NCBI GenBank assembly: GCA_019422525.1
Contig: JAHZDE010000010.1
Location: 31,110 to 95,109 of the forward strand
DNA from: Clostridiales bacterium
GTDB lineage: Bacteria > Bacillota > Clostridia > Oscillospirales > Acutalibacteraceae
DNA length: 64,000 nt
Direction of reading: 5' to 3'
In this document: positions 34,199 through 42,099 of the stretch, in pieces
How positions within the stretch are numbered: position 1 is the first letter of the stretch
Layout: each line of letters starts with the position of its first letter
Notes under the pieces: generated by a model
Databases searched by the model: none
What the model was told of the DNA's origin: nothing
Seen by the model: only the letters and a program-made list of their open reading frames with translations
Program-made: the position numbers and the translations under genes

Positions 34199-35257
34199 AT
34201 GAAAAAATATATGGGTATTATCGTGACCGGTGTAGTGATTGGCATTTTGGCCGTAGTACTGGTCGTTTTGGGAAATCCGGGAAACATGGGATTTTGTATC
34301 GCCTGTTTCCTGCGGGATATTGCAGGCTCCGTCAAACTGCAAACGGCGCCGGTGGTACAATATTTCCGTCCTGAAATTGTGGGGCTTGTTTTGGGCGCGT
34401 TTGCCGCTTCGCTGGCCGCCCGTGAATTTAAGCCCCGGGGCGGTTCGTCCCCCATGCTGCGGTTTTTGCTGGGCGGCTTTGTCATGGTGGGCGCTTTGAT
34501 GTTCCTGGGATGTCCGCTGCGCATGGTGCTGCGTCTGGGTGGCGGCGACTTGAACGCCATTGTGGGACTGGTAGGATTCAGCGTGGGAATTCTGGCCGGA
34601 GTGGCCGCTCTGAAAAAAGGTTTCTCTCTCAAGCGCGCCTATCCTCTCAGCCGTGCAGAAGGCGCTGCCATGCCCGCGGTAATGCTGGCCTTCTTTGCCG
34701 CATTTTTGCTTTTGCCTCAGTTGTTTGCTTTCAGCGAAAGTGGCCCCGGCTCTATGGCGGCCCCCATTTGGGCGGCACTGGCTGCCGGCTTGATTGTCGG
34801 TGTATTGGCACAGCGGACACGTTTGTGCATGGTAGGCGGCATCCGGGATGCAGTGATGTTCCGGGACTTTTATCTCATCAGCGGGTTTGCCGCCATTTTA
34901 GTGGCAGTACTGGTGGGGAATCTTATTGCAGGGAAATTCCTGCTGGGATTTGAAGGACAGCCTATCGCCCATACAGACGGAATTTGGAACTTTTTGGGCA
35001 TGGCTCTGGTAGGATGGGGCTCTGTGCTTTTGGGTGGCTGCCCCATGCGCCAGCTGATTTTGACCGGGGAAGGCAACACCGACTCCGCCATTTCCGTTTT
35101 GGGTATGATTGCCGGAGCCGCTTTTTGCCATAACTTTGGATTGGCTTCTTCTGCCGATGGCCCCACCTTTAACGGCCAAGCAGCTGTTATTTTGGGATTG
35201 GTGGTTGTAGCCGCCATATCCATTACCAATATTCAGAAAAGAGGGAATGCAACATGA
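34199..35257 (+). CDS. yedE: YedE-type selenium transporter
   Basis: 352 aa, about ten hydrophobic segments. YeeE/YedE family: NPGNMGFCIACFLRDIAGS near the N-terminus, FLGCPLRMVLRLGGGD, RTRLCMVGGIRDAVMFRD, and GGCPMRQLILTGEGNTDS. The Cys residues line the proposed pore of thiosulfate-transporting relatives. Family members next to yedF and selD are annotated for selenium metabolism and are thought to import a selenium compound. GGAGG precedes ATG 34199; its stop overlaps yedF. Confidence 0.9.
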   Translation: MKKYMGIIVTGVVIGILAVVLVVLGNPGNMGFCIACFLRDIAGSVKLQTAPVVQYFRPEIVGLVLGAFAASLAAREFKPRGGSSPMLRFLLGGFVMVGALMFLGCPLRMVLRLGGGDLNAIVGLVGFSVGILAGVAALKKGFSLKRAYPLSRAEGAAMPAVMLAFFAAFLLLPQLFAFSESGPGSMAAPIWAALAAGLIVGVLAQRTRLCMVGGIRDAVMFRDFYLISGFAAILVAVLVGNLIAGKFLLGFEGQPIAHTDGIWNFLGMALVGWGSVLLGGCPMRQLILTGEGNTDSAISVLGMIAGAAFCHNFGLASSADGPTFNGQAAVILGLVVVAAISITNIQKRGNAT

Positions 35258-35466
35258 GTTTACCTGTCATTGATGCAAGAGGACTGGCTTGTCCGGAACC
35301 GGTGGTTTTGACCCAGCAGGCAGCCGCACAATACGAAGAGTTTCAGATATTAGTAGATAACCGGGTAGCCGTACAAAATATCTCCCGTTTCTGTAATCAT
35401 CGGAAGCTTTCCATGGAAACCGAAAGCCGTGGGAGTGAGTTCTGTCTCTCCATTCACAAAAAGTGA
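35254..35466 (+). CDS. yedF: TusA-like selenium carrier (YedF N-terminal domain only)
   Basis: 70 aa. TusA fold with IDARGLACPEPVVLTQQA; the conserved Cys in CPEP carries persulfide or perselenide in relatives. Usual YedF proteins are much longer, with a C-terminal DsrE-like domain; here only the first domain exists and the stop is followed at once by a DUF3343 gene. ATG overlaps the yedE stop (ATGA at 35254-35257). Confidence 0.88.
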   Translation: MSLPVIDARGLACPEPVVLTQQAAAQYEEFQILVDNRVAVQNISRFCNHRKLSMETESRGSEFCLSIHKK

Positions 35467-35476
35467 GGTCTTTTTC

Positions 35477-35713
35477 ATGGAGTACATTGCCACATTTTTC
35501 ACCCATTTCGGCGCTGGGGAATACGCCCGCCGGCTGCGTAAAAACGGGATTTCCTGCCGGATGATGCCGGTTCCCCGAAAGCTTTCATCCAGCTGTGGTA
35601 CCTGCGTCCGTTTTTTGATGGAAGATGTTTCTCCGTACTTACAGGGAGAGGATTTGGAAGGCGTGTATCGGCTGGAGGATGACCGTTTTTTTCCGCTGGT
35701 GGAAAACAAGTAG
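35477..35713 (+). CDS. DUF3343 putative Se/S carrier-like protein
   Basis: 78 aa from ATG 35477 (GAGG 8 bp upstream; the longer frame lacks an RBS and overlaps yedF). DUF3343 (Se/S carrier-like) shows in YIATFFTHFGAGEYARRLRKNG and VPRKLSSSCGTCVRFL, where two Cys in CGTC could hold or relay a chalcogen. Ten bp after the single-domain YedF, so the two short proteins probably work together. Confidence 0.85.
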   Translation: MEYIATFFTHFGAGEYARRLRKNGISCRMMPVPRKLSSSCGTCVRFLMEDVSPYLQGEDLEGVYRLEDDRFFPLVENK

Positions 35714-35749
35714 CAAAAAGAATCCTATTTTTTGATTGGAGGAGTTATG

Positions 35750-36280
35750 ATGTTCCGAACATTCTGGACGAAGACTTCGTCCTCGTGGCTTGCACTGCTA
35801 TATATCATTTTGGGCGCTGTTTTGTTATTTTTCCCGTCTCTCAGCTTTCGGATTTTCTCATGGGGACTGGGCGGGGTGCTGATTATCAGCGGATTGGTTC
35901 TTATTTTTCAAAGCCTGCGTATGAAAAAAGCCGGTGTTGAAACCGGCGGAGAATTGGTCATCGGCCTAATTGCTGTGGGAATGGGACTTCTATTTCTTTC
36001 CGTACCCAAGATGCTGGTTTCCATTCTCCCGTTTTTACTGGGGGCCCTGCTGATTCTTCTGGGAATCTGCAATTTTCCGGCAGCTCGAGAGGCTTTTCGC
36101 ACCCGGCATCCGGGGCGGTGGTTTTTAACGGTGAATGCCCTGGTCCCTCTGCTGTTGGGGCTGGTTTTGGTCATCAACCCCTTTGGCCTGATTACCAGCA
36201 TCATTTCTTTCTTTGGAATCTGTTTGATAATCAGCGGAGTATTGGAATTGTCCGGCGTTATGTATATGAAGCGCCGATAA
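35750..36280 (+). CDS. DUF308/HdeD-like membrane protein
   Basis: 176 aa from ATG 35750 (ATG 35747 is equally possible) behind GGAGGAG. Six hydrophobic segments arranged as three similar hairpins (LLYIILGAVLLFFPSLSF, GLIAVGMGLLFLSVPKML, LLLGLVLVINPFGLI), the DUF308 pattern. Function unknown. It closes the plus-strand selenium run 36 bp after DUF3343 and before a strong terminator, but DUF308 proteins are common elsewhere, so a role in selenium metabolism is not implied. Confidence 0.8.
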   Translation: MFRTFWTKTSSSWLALLYIILGAVLLFFPSLSFRIFSWGLGGVLIISGLVLIFQSLRMKKAGVETGGELVIGLIAVGMGLLFLSVPKMLVSILPFLLGALLILLGICNFPAAREAFRTRHPGRWFLTVNALVPLLLGLVLVINPFGLITSIISFFGICLIISGVLELSGVMYMKRR

Positions 36281-36293
36281 ATAATGGCTTATC

Positions 36294-36337
36294 AAAAAAG
36301 CTGTGAGGGTTCTCGAAGGACTCCTCACAGCTTTTTT
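36294..36337. terminator. Bidirectional terminator closing the selenium island
   Basis: 15-bp arms (AAAAAAGCTGTGAGG / CCTCACAGCTTTTTT) between convergent DUF308 and amidase genes. Confidence 0.93.
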
Positions 36338-36344
36338 TGACTTT

Positions 36345-37085
36345 TTATACCTGAATATACCGAGCGGCAGCATATCCGATAACGCCCCGCACTTCGACTA
36401 CATACCAGTCTTCCCATTGCCCCAATACGGTGAGCTTCTCCCCCTTCTGGGCCTGGGTAATCACCTGAGACTGGGTGGACGGGCGGCAACGAATGTTCAG
36501 CGGCGTAGACTGAGTAACTACGGTCCCCACTCTTGGCGGCTGCGGGTTGGAAATAAAGGGAATCCCAAAATAGATGCACAGTCCCTGCACAATGTTAGCG
36601 GCAATGGCCTGGATGTTTTCCTTAATCCACCGGGCATCCTCTTCATTGTCGTGATAGGCAATCTCCATCAGGACGGCGGGGGCGTTGGTTTTGGTAATCT
36701 CCGTGAGCGTGGTAGTGGGGACTGCCTTGACTTTGTCCGGGATAGGATAAATCTTTTTAAAATTTTCCGCCAACACCTCTGCGGCCCGTTTTCCCAAAGC
36801 ACTGTAGGGATAATAATAAACATCCGTGCCTCGGATTTTTCCGGCCAGTTCTTCCGGCGCAGCGTTGGAGTGCAGCGCCAAATGTAAATCATAATATCCG
36901 GCATTGGATTCCCGAATGGCTTCCCCCAAGGTCATGCCAATACGGTTGCGGGTATAGCGAATCCCGCAGGCGCGCAGATATGGCTCCATGGCATCGGCTA
37001 CCTGATTCATCACGGTCTGTTCGTCGCTGCCGTTAATGTATTTGTTAAAGGGCTGCAGGGATGGACTGAGATAAATGGTCGGCAT
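36345..37085 (-). CDS. N-acetylmuramoyl-L-alanine amidase with C-terminal SH3b domain
   Basis: 246 aa. Amidase_3 zinc enzyme cleaving the muramoyl-alanine bond: IYLSPSLQPFNKY at the first strand, LHLALHSNAAPEE with metal His residues, and VLMEIAYHDNEEDARWI with the catalytic Glu. Residues about 185-246 are one SH3b domain (LNIRCRPSTQSQV ... WYVVEV). The first metal-ligand His of typical family members is replaced by a Ser (YLSPS). No signal peptide is seen, so export would be non-classical, or it acts after lysis or in sporulation. Confidence 0.85.
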   Translation of the reverse strand: MPTIYLSPSLQPFNKYINGSDEQTVMNQVADAMEPYLRACGIRYTRNRIGMTLGEAIRESNAGYYDLHLALHSNAAPEELAGKIRGTDVYYYPYSALGKRAAEVLAENFKKIYPIPDKVKAVPTTTLTEITKTNAPAVLMEIAYHDNEEDARWIKENIQAIAANIVQGLCIYFGIPFISNPQPPRVGTVVTQSTPLNIRCRPSTQSQVITQAQKGEKLTVLGQWEDWYVVEVRGVIGYAAARYIQV

Positions 37086-37120
37086 AAAGATTCACGCCTT
37101 TCTAAAATGATAAATGGGCT

Positions 37121-38014
37121 TCAGGAGCCCTTCTGTAAAATACCGGAAAAATAACATTCCCCCAAAACACCGTGAGGGCGTAGAAACCGTCCCAGGACTG
37201 GATGTTCTTCATTTTTTGCGAGGCAGTTCATCCGCTCTTCACAGGTAAAAGCGCCGCGAAACCCCATGTCCCACAAAATTTCCTCGGCCCCGTCAGAAAT
37301 CGCTCCAAAAGGAAACGTAAACATGCGGGGTGTATAGCCAGTCTCTGTTTGAAAGCGTTCCTGTAATTTTCCTATATCCTCTGTCAGCAAAGCCCGGTAT
37401 TCCTCCATACTCTCGCTGCGCAGTTTTTTCGCGCCCAGACGCCCTTGTGTACCGTGAAGGTTATAGCTGTGATTTTGAAATTCCACCAGACCCGAATCCA
37501 TCATCTCCTCAATTTGCGGCCAGGTGACGTGGGAATAATTGGCGTGGTCGTCGTTGGCGCCGGTAAATTTATCGGTACAGCTGCCAATGGGCGAAATGAT
37601 GATTTTCATGTTGTACTTTTTCGCTAACGGCCAAGCGTATACATAGTTGTTATAATACCCATCGTCGAAGGTAAGCAAAATGGGCTTTTCCGGCAAGTCG
37701 CCTTTTCCGTCCTGCCAGTCGAAAACTTCCTCCATGTGTACCGGCGTATACCCGTTTTTTTGCAGGTACTGCATATCCTGCTCCAGCTCGTCAGGCGAAA
37801 TCACATATTTTCCCTGATACTTGCTGTCCTTCAGCAACCCATGATACATAATGGCCGGAAGCCGGACGGTTTCTTCCTCTCCCTGCGAAAGCTCCGCTCC
37901 GGCTGAAATTTCCCTGCCTGCATTTCCCCAAAAAATCCCGGCACAGACCAGGACTGCCGCAAAAATACAGACTGCCCCGGCCAACATCTTCTGCCGGATT
38001 GTCAATTTACCCAT
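37121..38014 (-). CDS. Membrane-anchored polysaccharide deacetylase
   Basis: 297 aa from ATG 38014; longer frames run into the upstream gene. One N-terminal membrane span (about 10-28), then a carbohydrate-esterase-4 domain with LTFDDGYYNNYVYAWPLAKKYNM (metal Asp-Asp) and QNHSYNLHG (metal His). Likely N-deacetylates peptidoglycan or another wall polymer outside the membrane. The ribosome site (GGAGG, 13 bp upstream) lies inside a terminator-like hairpin. Confidence 0.87.
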   Translation of the reverse strand: MGKLTIRQKMLAGAVCIFAAVLVCAGIFWGNAGREISAGAELSQGEEETVRLPAIMYHGLLKDSKYQGKYVISPDELEQDMQYLQKNGYTPVHMEEVFDWQDGKGDLPEKPILLTFDDGYYNNYVYAWPLAKKYNMKIIISPIGSCTDKFTGANDDHANYSHVTWPQIEEMMDSGLVEFQNHSYNLHGTQGRLGAKKLRSESMEEYRALLTEDIGKLQERFQTETGYTPRMFTFPFGAISDGAEEILWDMGFRGAFTCEERMNCLAKNEEHPVLGRFLRPHGVLGECYFSGILQKGS

Positions 38015-38070
38015 GAAAAAACAGCCGCCTCCTTCCACGATAAAATCATAGTCGGAAACCGGCTGTTTTA
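38015..38070 (-). terminator. Terminator-like hairpin overlapping the deacetylase leader
   Basis: AAAACAGCCG (38017-38026) pairs with CGGCTGTTTT (38060-38069). On the minus strand it ends in TTTTTT directly before the deacetylase ATG and contains its Shine-Dalgarno sequence. Confidence 0.65.
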
Positions 38071-38081
38071 GTACTGTTTTT

Positions 38082-38678
38082 TCATTTTTCTTTTTGGTAC
38101 CAGTATGTATGAAGCCCCGATTGCTGTACCACAGCCCCTTTTGGAATTTGGCGCAGCACATTTCGGGTATTGAATAAATCCCCACAGCAGGCGCCCAATT
38201 GCAGGATAGCCGCTACAAACACGCTTCCCTTCAAGCTGGAAAACAGGCACCACCCAAGAAGCGGCAGTATGCCCAACACAATAGCCGGCAAAAGGCTAAT
38301 TCCCACAAAACGCCTTTTTGTCACCGGCGCCGTGCAAATCACGAACAGGCACTGATTTTTGGGAGATGTCCACAGCTCACAAATTGCTTTTCGAGGATAG
38401 CCTGCGGCATGGAGAAGCTCATGGGGAACCATCAAAAGCAAAAACCACAAAATTCCTAAAGGATGAAACCAATCCCACAACCCGGGAAGCCCCCACAAAT
38501 ACCATCGCGCCACAAATGCGGCGGCGACCGGAATGAACACCCATCGAAGCATTTTTTGCCCCTGCCCCTTCATTTCTTCCAGAGTCTCGGGCTCTTGCAA
38601 CAAAGCGGCATTGTCAGGAAGTTCAGCCCTTGCAAGCTGTTCTTCCCTCTCAAAACATCCCTTCCACCTTAGCTTCAC
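38082..38678 (-). CDS. DUF3267 membrane zincin-like protein
   Basis: 198 aa from GTG 38678, which overlaps the stop of the upstream hydrolase gene (GTGA) and follows GAAGAGG; the frame is open further upstream only as an overlap. Several hydrophobic segments and the metallopeptidase-like motif VPHELLHAAGYP (HExxH) are seen, the mark of DUF3267. Substrate unknown. Operon with the upstream lysophospholipase-like gene. Confidence 0.82.
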   Translation of the reverse strand: MKLRWKGCFEREEQLARAELPDNAALLQEPETLEEMKGQGQKMLRWVFIPVAAAFVARWYLWGLPGLWDWFHPLGILWFLLLMVPHELLHAAGYPRKAICELWTSPKNQCLFVICTAPVTKRRFVGISLLPAIVLGILPLLGWCLFSSLKGSVFVAAILQLGACCGDLFNTRNVLRQIPKGAVVQQSGLHTYWYQKEK

Positions 38679-39640
38679 AGGATATCCTCTTCCTGAGGTA
38701 AACCGGCGTTCTTTTCGATAAAAGTGAGAATCTTTTGATATACCTGCTCCCGGTTGATCTCGCACAGCAGCACATGCCGTGCTTCGGGATACAGCTTCCA
38801 CTCCACCTTATGGCCGGTTTCCTGTAAATTCTGGATCACCCGCCGTACTCCCTTTCCGAAATCGCCTACCGGGTCCTTTTCCCCGGACAACACCAGAAGC
38901 GGGATTTTCGGCACTTTTTCCGCCCATTTTTTTCCGGCAATTTCTCCTTGCAGCAGCAGAATGTCCCGATACCCTGAAACCGTCAGGTCAAACCCGCACA
39001 GTGGGTCAGCCGTGTAGCGGTCCACCTCTTTTTTATCCCGGGAGAGCCAGTCGTTGGGAGTCCGATTGGGCGCAAAGGCTTTGTTAAACCGCTGGGTCGA
39101 AAGCTTTGCAAACAGCGGGTCGTGACCTTTCGGTCCTTTTTTCCGTACCAGCCTTTCCGCCAGCAAACATTCCGAGCGATAGACAATGGGGCTGGGGATT
39201 TCCCCCGTCCCCAAAATAATCCCGGCGGCCAAGTTCCTTCCGTACCGGGACAAATAAGCCCGGGTAAGAAACGAGCCCATACTGTGTCCAAGCAAAATCA
39301 AAGGCAGTCCAGGGTGTTCCTGTTGTAAAATCGTCGAAAGCTTTTTCATGTCCCCCAACAGGTTTTCATATCCGCCTTTTCCAAAATACCCATAGGCTCC
39401 TCCGGCCGAAACCGATAACCCGTGTCCTAAATGGTCATTTACCGCCACCACAAATCCCTGTTCCGCCATAAATCCGGCAAAATCATCATACAGGCCACCA
39501 TGCTCCGCCATTCCGTGAGCAATTTGCAAAATCCCGCGGATATCTTCTGCATCCTCCGGCTCGGTAATACGCACCTGAATTTTTTCTCCCAGCAAAACCG
39601 AATCAAAGGAGATTTGTTTTCTAATCATATCCACAGCCAA
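38675..39640 (-). CDS. Alpha/beta hydrolase, lysophospholipase/monoacylglycerol lipase type
   Basis: 321 aa. Alpha/beta fold with IAHGMAEHGGLYDDFAGF, NDHLGHGLS, the nucleophile elbow LLGHSMGSF (Ser), the Asp in LVLSGEKDPVGDF, and the His in YPEARHVLL. Such enzymes hydrolyse lysophospholipids or monoglycerides. No signal peptide. TTG 39640 behind GGAAAGGGTG, or ATG 39628, is the start. It overlaps the DUF3267 gene by 4 bp. Confidence 0.87.
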   Translation of the reverse strand: MAVDMIRKQISFDSVLLGEKIQVRITEPEDAEDIRGILQIAHGMAEHGGLYDDFAGFMAEQGFVVAVNDHLGHGLSVSAGGAYGYFGKGGYENLLGDMKKLSTILQQEHPGLPLILLGHSMGSFLTRAYLSRYGRNLAAGIILGTGEIPSPIVYRSECLLAERLVRKKGPKGHDPLFAKLSTQRFNKAFAPNRTPNDWLSRDKKEVDRYTADPLCGFDLTVSGYRDILLLQGEIAGKKWAEKVPKIPLLVLSGEKDPVGDFGKGVRRVIQNLQETGHKVEWKLYPEARHVLLCEINREQVYQKILTFIEKNAGLPQEEDIL

Positions 39641-39766
39641 TTTTCACCCTTTCCAGGTACAACTCATAATTTGAAATTACATGATGTAATTCCCATATAG
39701 CTTTTATATTATAAAACTCCCCTTAATTTCTTTCAATCGCAGTGAATCAAACTTTCTGTAACTTTT

Positions 39767-40690
39767 TTATGAATCCCCTGTCTGACTGTACGCCTTCCCC
39801 AAACCGTCCAATCCTTCCAGAGAGAAAGGCGGAATAAAGTCCTTTTTAGCCGCCGAGCGCCCTTGCATATAGCCGTCCAAGTTCAGAGAAAACAGGGCAT
39901 CCCGGACTTTTTCATATTCCCGCCGGGTAATGGTCCGGTTGATTTCGGGAAACTCCTCTGCCCTGCCGCAGGGCACATATTGGGACATGAGGCTCACCGG
40001 GTTCTCCGGCAGATGGTCGTGAAGCCATTGGAGCACTGCAATGGAGTTTCGGGTATTCCCCGGTAAAATCAAATGCCGCACCAGTGTGCCGCTCTTCATC
40101 ATGCCGTCATCCGTATAGCGTGCCGGTCCTGTTTGACGAACCATTTCCAAAATGGCGGCGGAAGCCCGGGTGAAGTAATCCGGCGCACCGGAATATTTTT
40201 TCCCCAACTCATCGGTAGCATATTTTAAATCAGGGAGATAGATGTCCACCAGCCCTTCCAGCTTTTGCAGCATTTCCAATGACTCATACCCGCCGCAGTT
40301 ATATACCACCGGCACCGGCAGTTTTTCCATGGAAAGGGCTTCGATAATGGGCAGCACAAAATGAGTGGGGTTGACCAAATTGATGTTGTGGGCACCCTGC
40401 TCAATGAGCCGCAGGAAAATTTCGTGGAGCTCTTTTGGCGTGACCACCTTACCCACCTCCCGGCGGGTGCTGATGCTGTAATTCTGGCAAAACACACATT
40501 GCAGCGAGCAGCCCGTGAAAAACACCGTGCCGCTGCCCCTTGTGCCGCTGATGGCTGGCTCCTCCCACTGGTGCAGGGCAGCTCTGGCTACCACCGGCAG
40601 AGCACCCATACGGCAAAAACCCGCTCCGGTAAAGTCATCCCGCCTTGCGCCGCAGTTTCTGGGGCACTGAGTACAGGCTTCGATAACCAT
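39767..40690 (-). CDS. Radical SAM protein, PflX-type (PFL-activase-like)
   Basis: 307 aa. The cluster-binding motif is FFTGCSLQCVFCQNYSIS (CxxxCxxC), preceded by an N-terminal Cys set CTQCPRNCGARR ... GFCRMG that may hold a further cluster. COG1313-type enzymes resemble pyruvate-formate-lyase activases, but the target is unknown. Its ATG shares a base with the pgeF stop, so the two are coupled. Confidence 0.87.
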   Translation of the reverse strand: MVIEACTQCPRNCGARRDDFTGAGFCRMGALPVVARAALHQWEEPAISGTRGSGTVFFTGCSLQCVFCQNYSISTRREVGKVVTPKELHEIFLRLIEQGAHNINLVNPTHFVLPIIEALSMEKLPVPVVYNCGGYESLEMLQKLEGLVDIYLPDLKYATDELGKKYSGAPDYFTRASAAILEMVRQTGPARYTDDGMMKSGTLVRHLILPGNTRNSIAVLQWLHDHLPENPVSLMSQYVPCGRAEEFPEINRTITRREYEKVRDALFSLNLDGYMQGRSAAKKDFIPPFSLEGLDGLGKAYSQTGDS

Positions 40691-41532
40691 TATGCCTGCC
40701 CTCTTTCATCTTTAATTTCCAGAAATGCTGCCAGGCCGCCGCGCTTTCCGGCAGTTGCCCGGTGGGAAAACAGCAAATCGCTATGGCACTGGGTACATAC
40801 GCCGCCCACGGTGATGTGGTTTTCCGGCACACCTGCTGCGGCCATAACCTGCTGGTTGCACTCCCACAGGTTCAGCTGGTACTTGCCGCCCTCTTTTGCA
40901 AACACAAATTTTTCCGGCTGCAAGTGGCTGAGTGCCAGAAATTGTGCTGCCACCGGTTCATCCACTTCATAGCAGCACACGCCGATGGAGGGACCAATGG
41001 CGGTATACAGGGCTTCCGGCCGGGTGCCAAACTCCTCACCCATGCGCTGTACCATCACCTTCCCCATTTGAGCCACCGTCCCCCGCCAACCGGCATGGGC
41101 CAACCCAATAGCATGATGTTCCGGGTCAATAAAATACAGCGGCACACAGTCTGCATAGTGGGTCACCAGCGTAACCCCCGGCTCGTTGGTACACAACCCG
41201 TCCACGCTGAAAAGATCTTTCGGACGCCAGATGCCGACACCCCGCTCTTCCTTGCCCACACGGCGCACAACGGTATGATGATCCTGTGCCGAGGCAGTAA
41301 GGCTTTCCGGCTCAAACCCCACGGCAGCAGACAGGCGGCGATAGTTTTCCCGGACGTTTTCGTCGCTGTCTCCCCGGCCAAAGCTCAGGTTCAGGCTGGA
41401 AAACTCCCCTTCGCTGACGCCGCCCTTCCGGGTAGAAAACGCCTGCCGCACCCAAGTAAACTGCTCAAAAGCGGGAAACGTGAGAAATCCCACCCCGTTT
41501 TTTTCCTGATATTCCATATTGCAAAGCTTCAT
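40690..41532 (-). CDS. pgeF: Peptidoglycan editing factor PgeF (YfiH/laccase-domain protein)
   Basis: 280 aa from ATG 41532 (GGAAAGGAA upstream); the longer frame has no RBS. PgeF cleaves wrongly incorporated L-Ser from UDP-MurNAc peptides; relatives also act as purine nucleosidases. Metal ligands are in AQDHHTVV, THYADCVPLYF and LAHAGWRGTVAQM. Coupled to the radical SAM gene downstream. Confidence 0.92.
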   Translation of the reverse strand: MKLCNMEYQEKNGVGFLTFPAFEQFTWVRQAFSTRKGGVSEGEFSSLNLSFGRGDSDENVRENYRRLSAAVGFEPESLTASAQDHHTVVRRVGKEERGVGIWRPKDLFSVDGLCTNEPGVTLVTHYADCVPLYFIDPEHHAIGLAHAGWRGTVAQMGKVMVQRMGEEFGTRPEALYTAIGPSIGVCCYEVDEPVAAQFLALSHLQPEKFVFAKEGGKYQLNLWECNQQVMAAAGVPENHITVGGVCTQCHSDLLFSHRATAGKRGGLAAFLEIKDERGQA

Positions 41533-41659
41533 AGCAAAAATTCCTTTCCTGTATTTCCTATTATCATACTGCAAAAAGCGGCGCGAAAGCAAGGGGAAAA
41601 TTGGCCATGCAAACGCTGCTTCCCTCTGCCCGCAGGGGCTGCTCTTTTCGCACAGCCTC

Positions 41660-41688
41660 TTGCAAAAGCAGGTTTTTTCTTTTATTAT
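41660..41688 (+). promoter_or_regulatory. Promoter of the 41733 XRE gene
   Basis: TTGCAA, 17-bp spacer, TATTAT; 45 bp before the start codon. Confidence 0.65.
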
Positions 41689-41732
41689 CATAATGAACGC
41701 AAAAATAGCACCCATGTGGAGGTGAGCCAAAT

Positions 41733-41960
41733 ATGGATATAACCTATGAGAAAGCAATGGGGCAAAAAATCCGCGATTTGCGAAAAAAGGCCGGGCTGTC
41801 ACAAGAACAGCTTTCCGCACAGCTTCAGGTGCGGGGATGTGACATCACACGAAGCGCCCTTGCCAAAATAGAAGTTGGCCAGCGGCATATTTATCCAGAC
41901 GAAATCAGGCTTCTCCATTTGATTTTACAAGTGCCCTATGAGGAAATTTTTGCAGACTAA
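41733..41960 (+). CDS. XRE-family HTH regulator (75 aa)
   Basis: Single Cro/C1-type domain: MGQKIRDLRKKAGLSQEQLSAQLQVRGCDITRSALAKIEVGQRH, then LLHLILQVPYEEIFAD. GGAGGTGA lies 7 bp before the ATG. Small stand-alone regulator, divergent from pgeF; targets unknown. Confidence 0.87.
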   Translation: MDITYEKAMGQKIRDLRKKAGLSQEQLSAQLQVRGCDITRSALAKIEVGQRHIYPDEIRLLHLILQVPYEEIFAD

Positions 41961-42061
41961 AATACGGTTCCGCTGTGGGCAAGTGCTCTCTCCGCCTGCT
42001 TTACAGACAGCTCCCTTTCGCTGAGGAAGGATATTCTGACGAAACAAAAAACTAATAAAAA

Positions 42062-42092
42062 ACAAAGGGGGACCAATAAGGCTCCCCTTTTT
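42062..42092. terminator. Bidirectional terminator between XRE and MFS genes
   Basis: AAAGGGG (42064-42070) / CCCCTTT (42084-42090) with T-runs on both strands. Confidence 0.75.
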
Positions 42093-42099
42093 GATTCCC

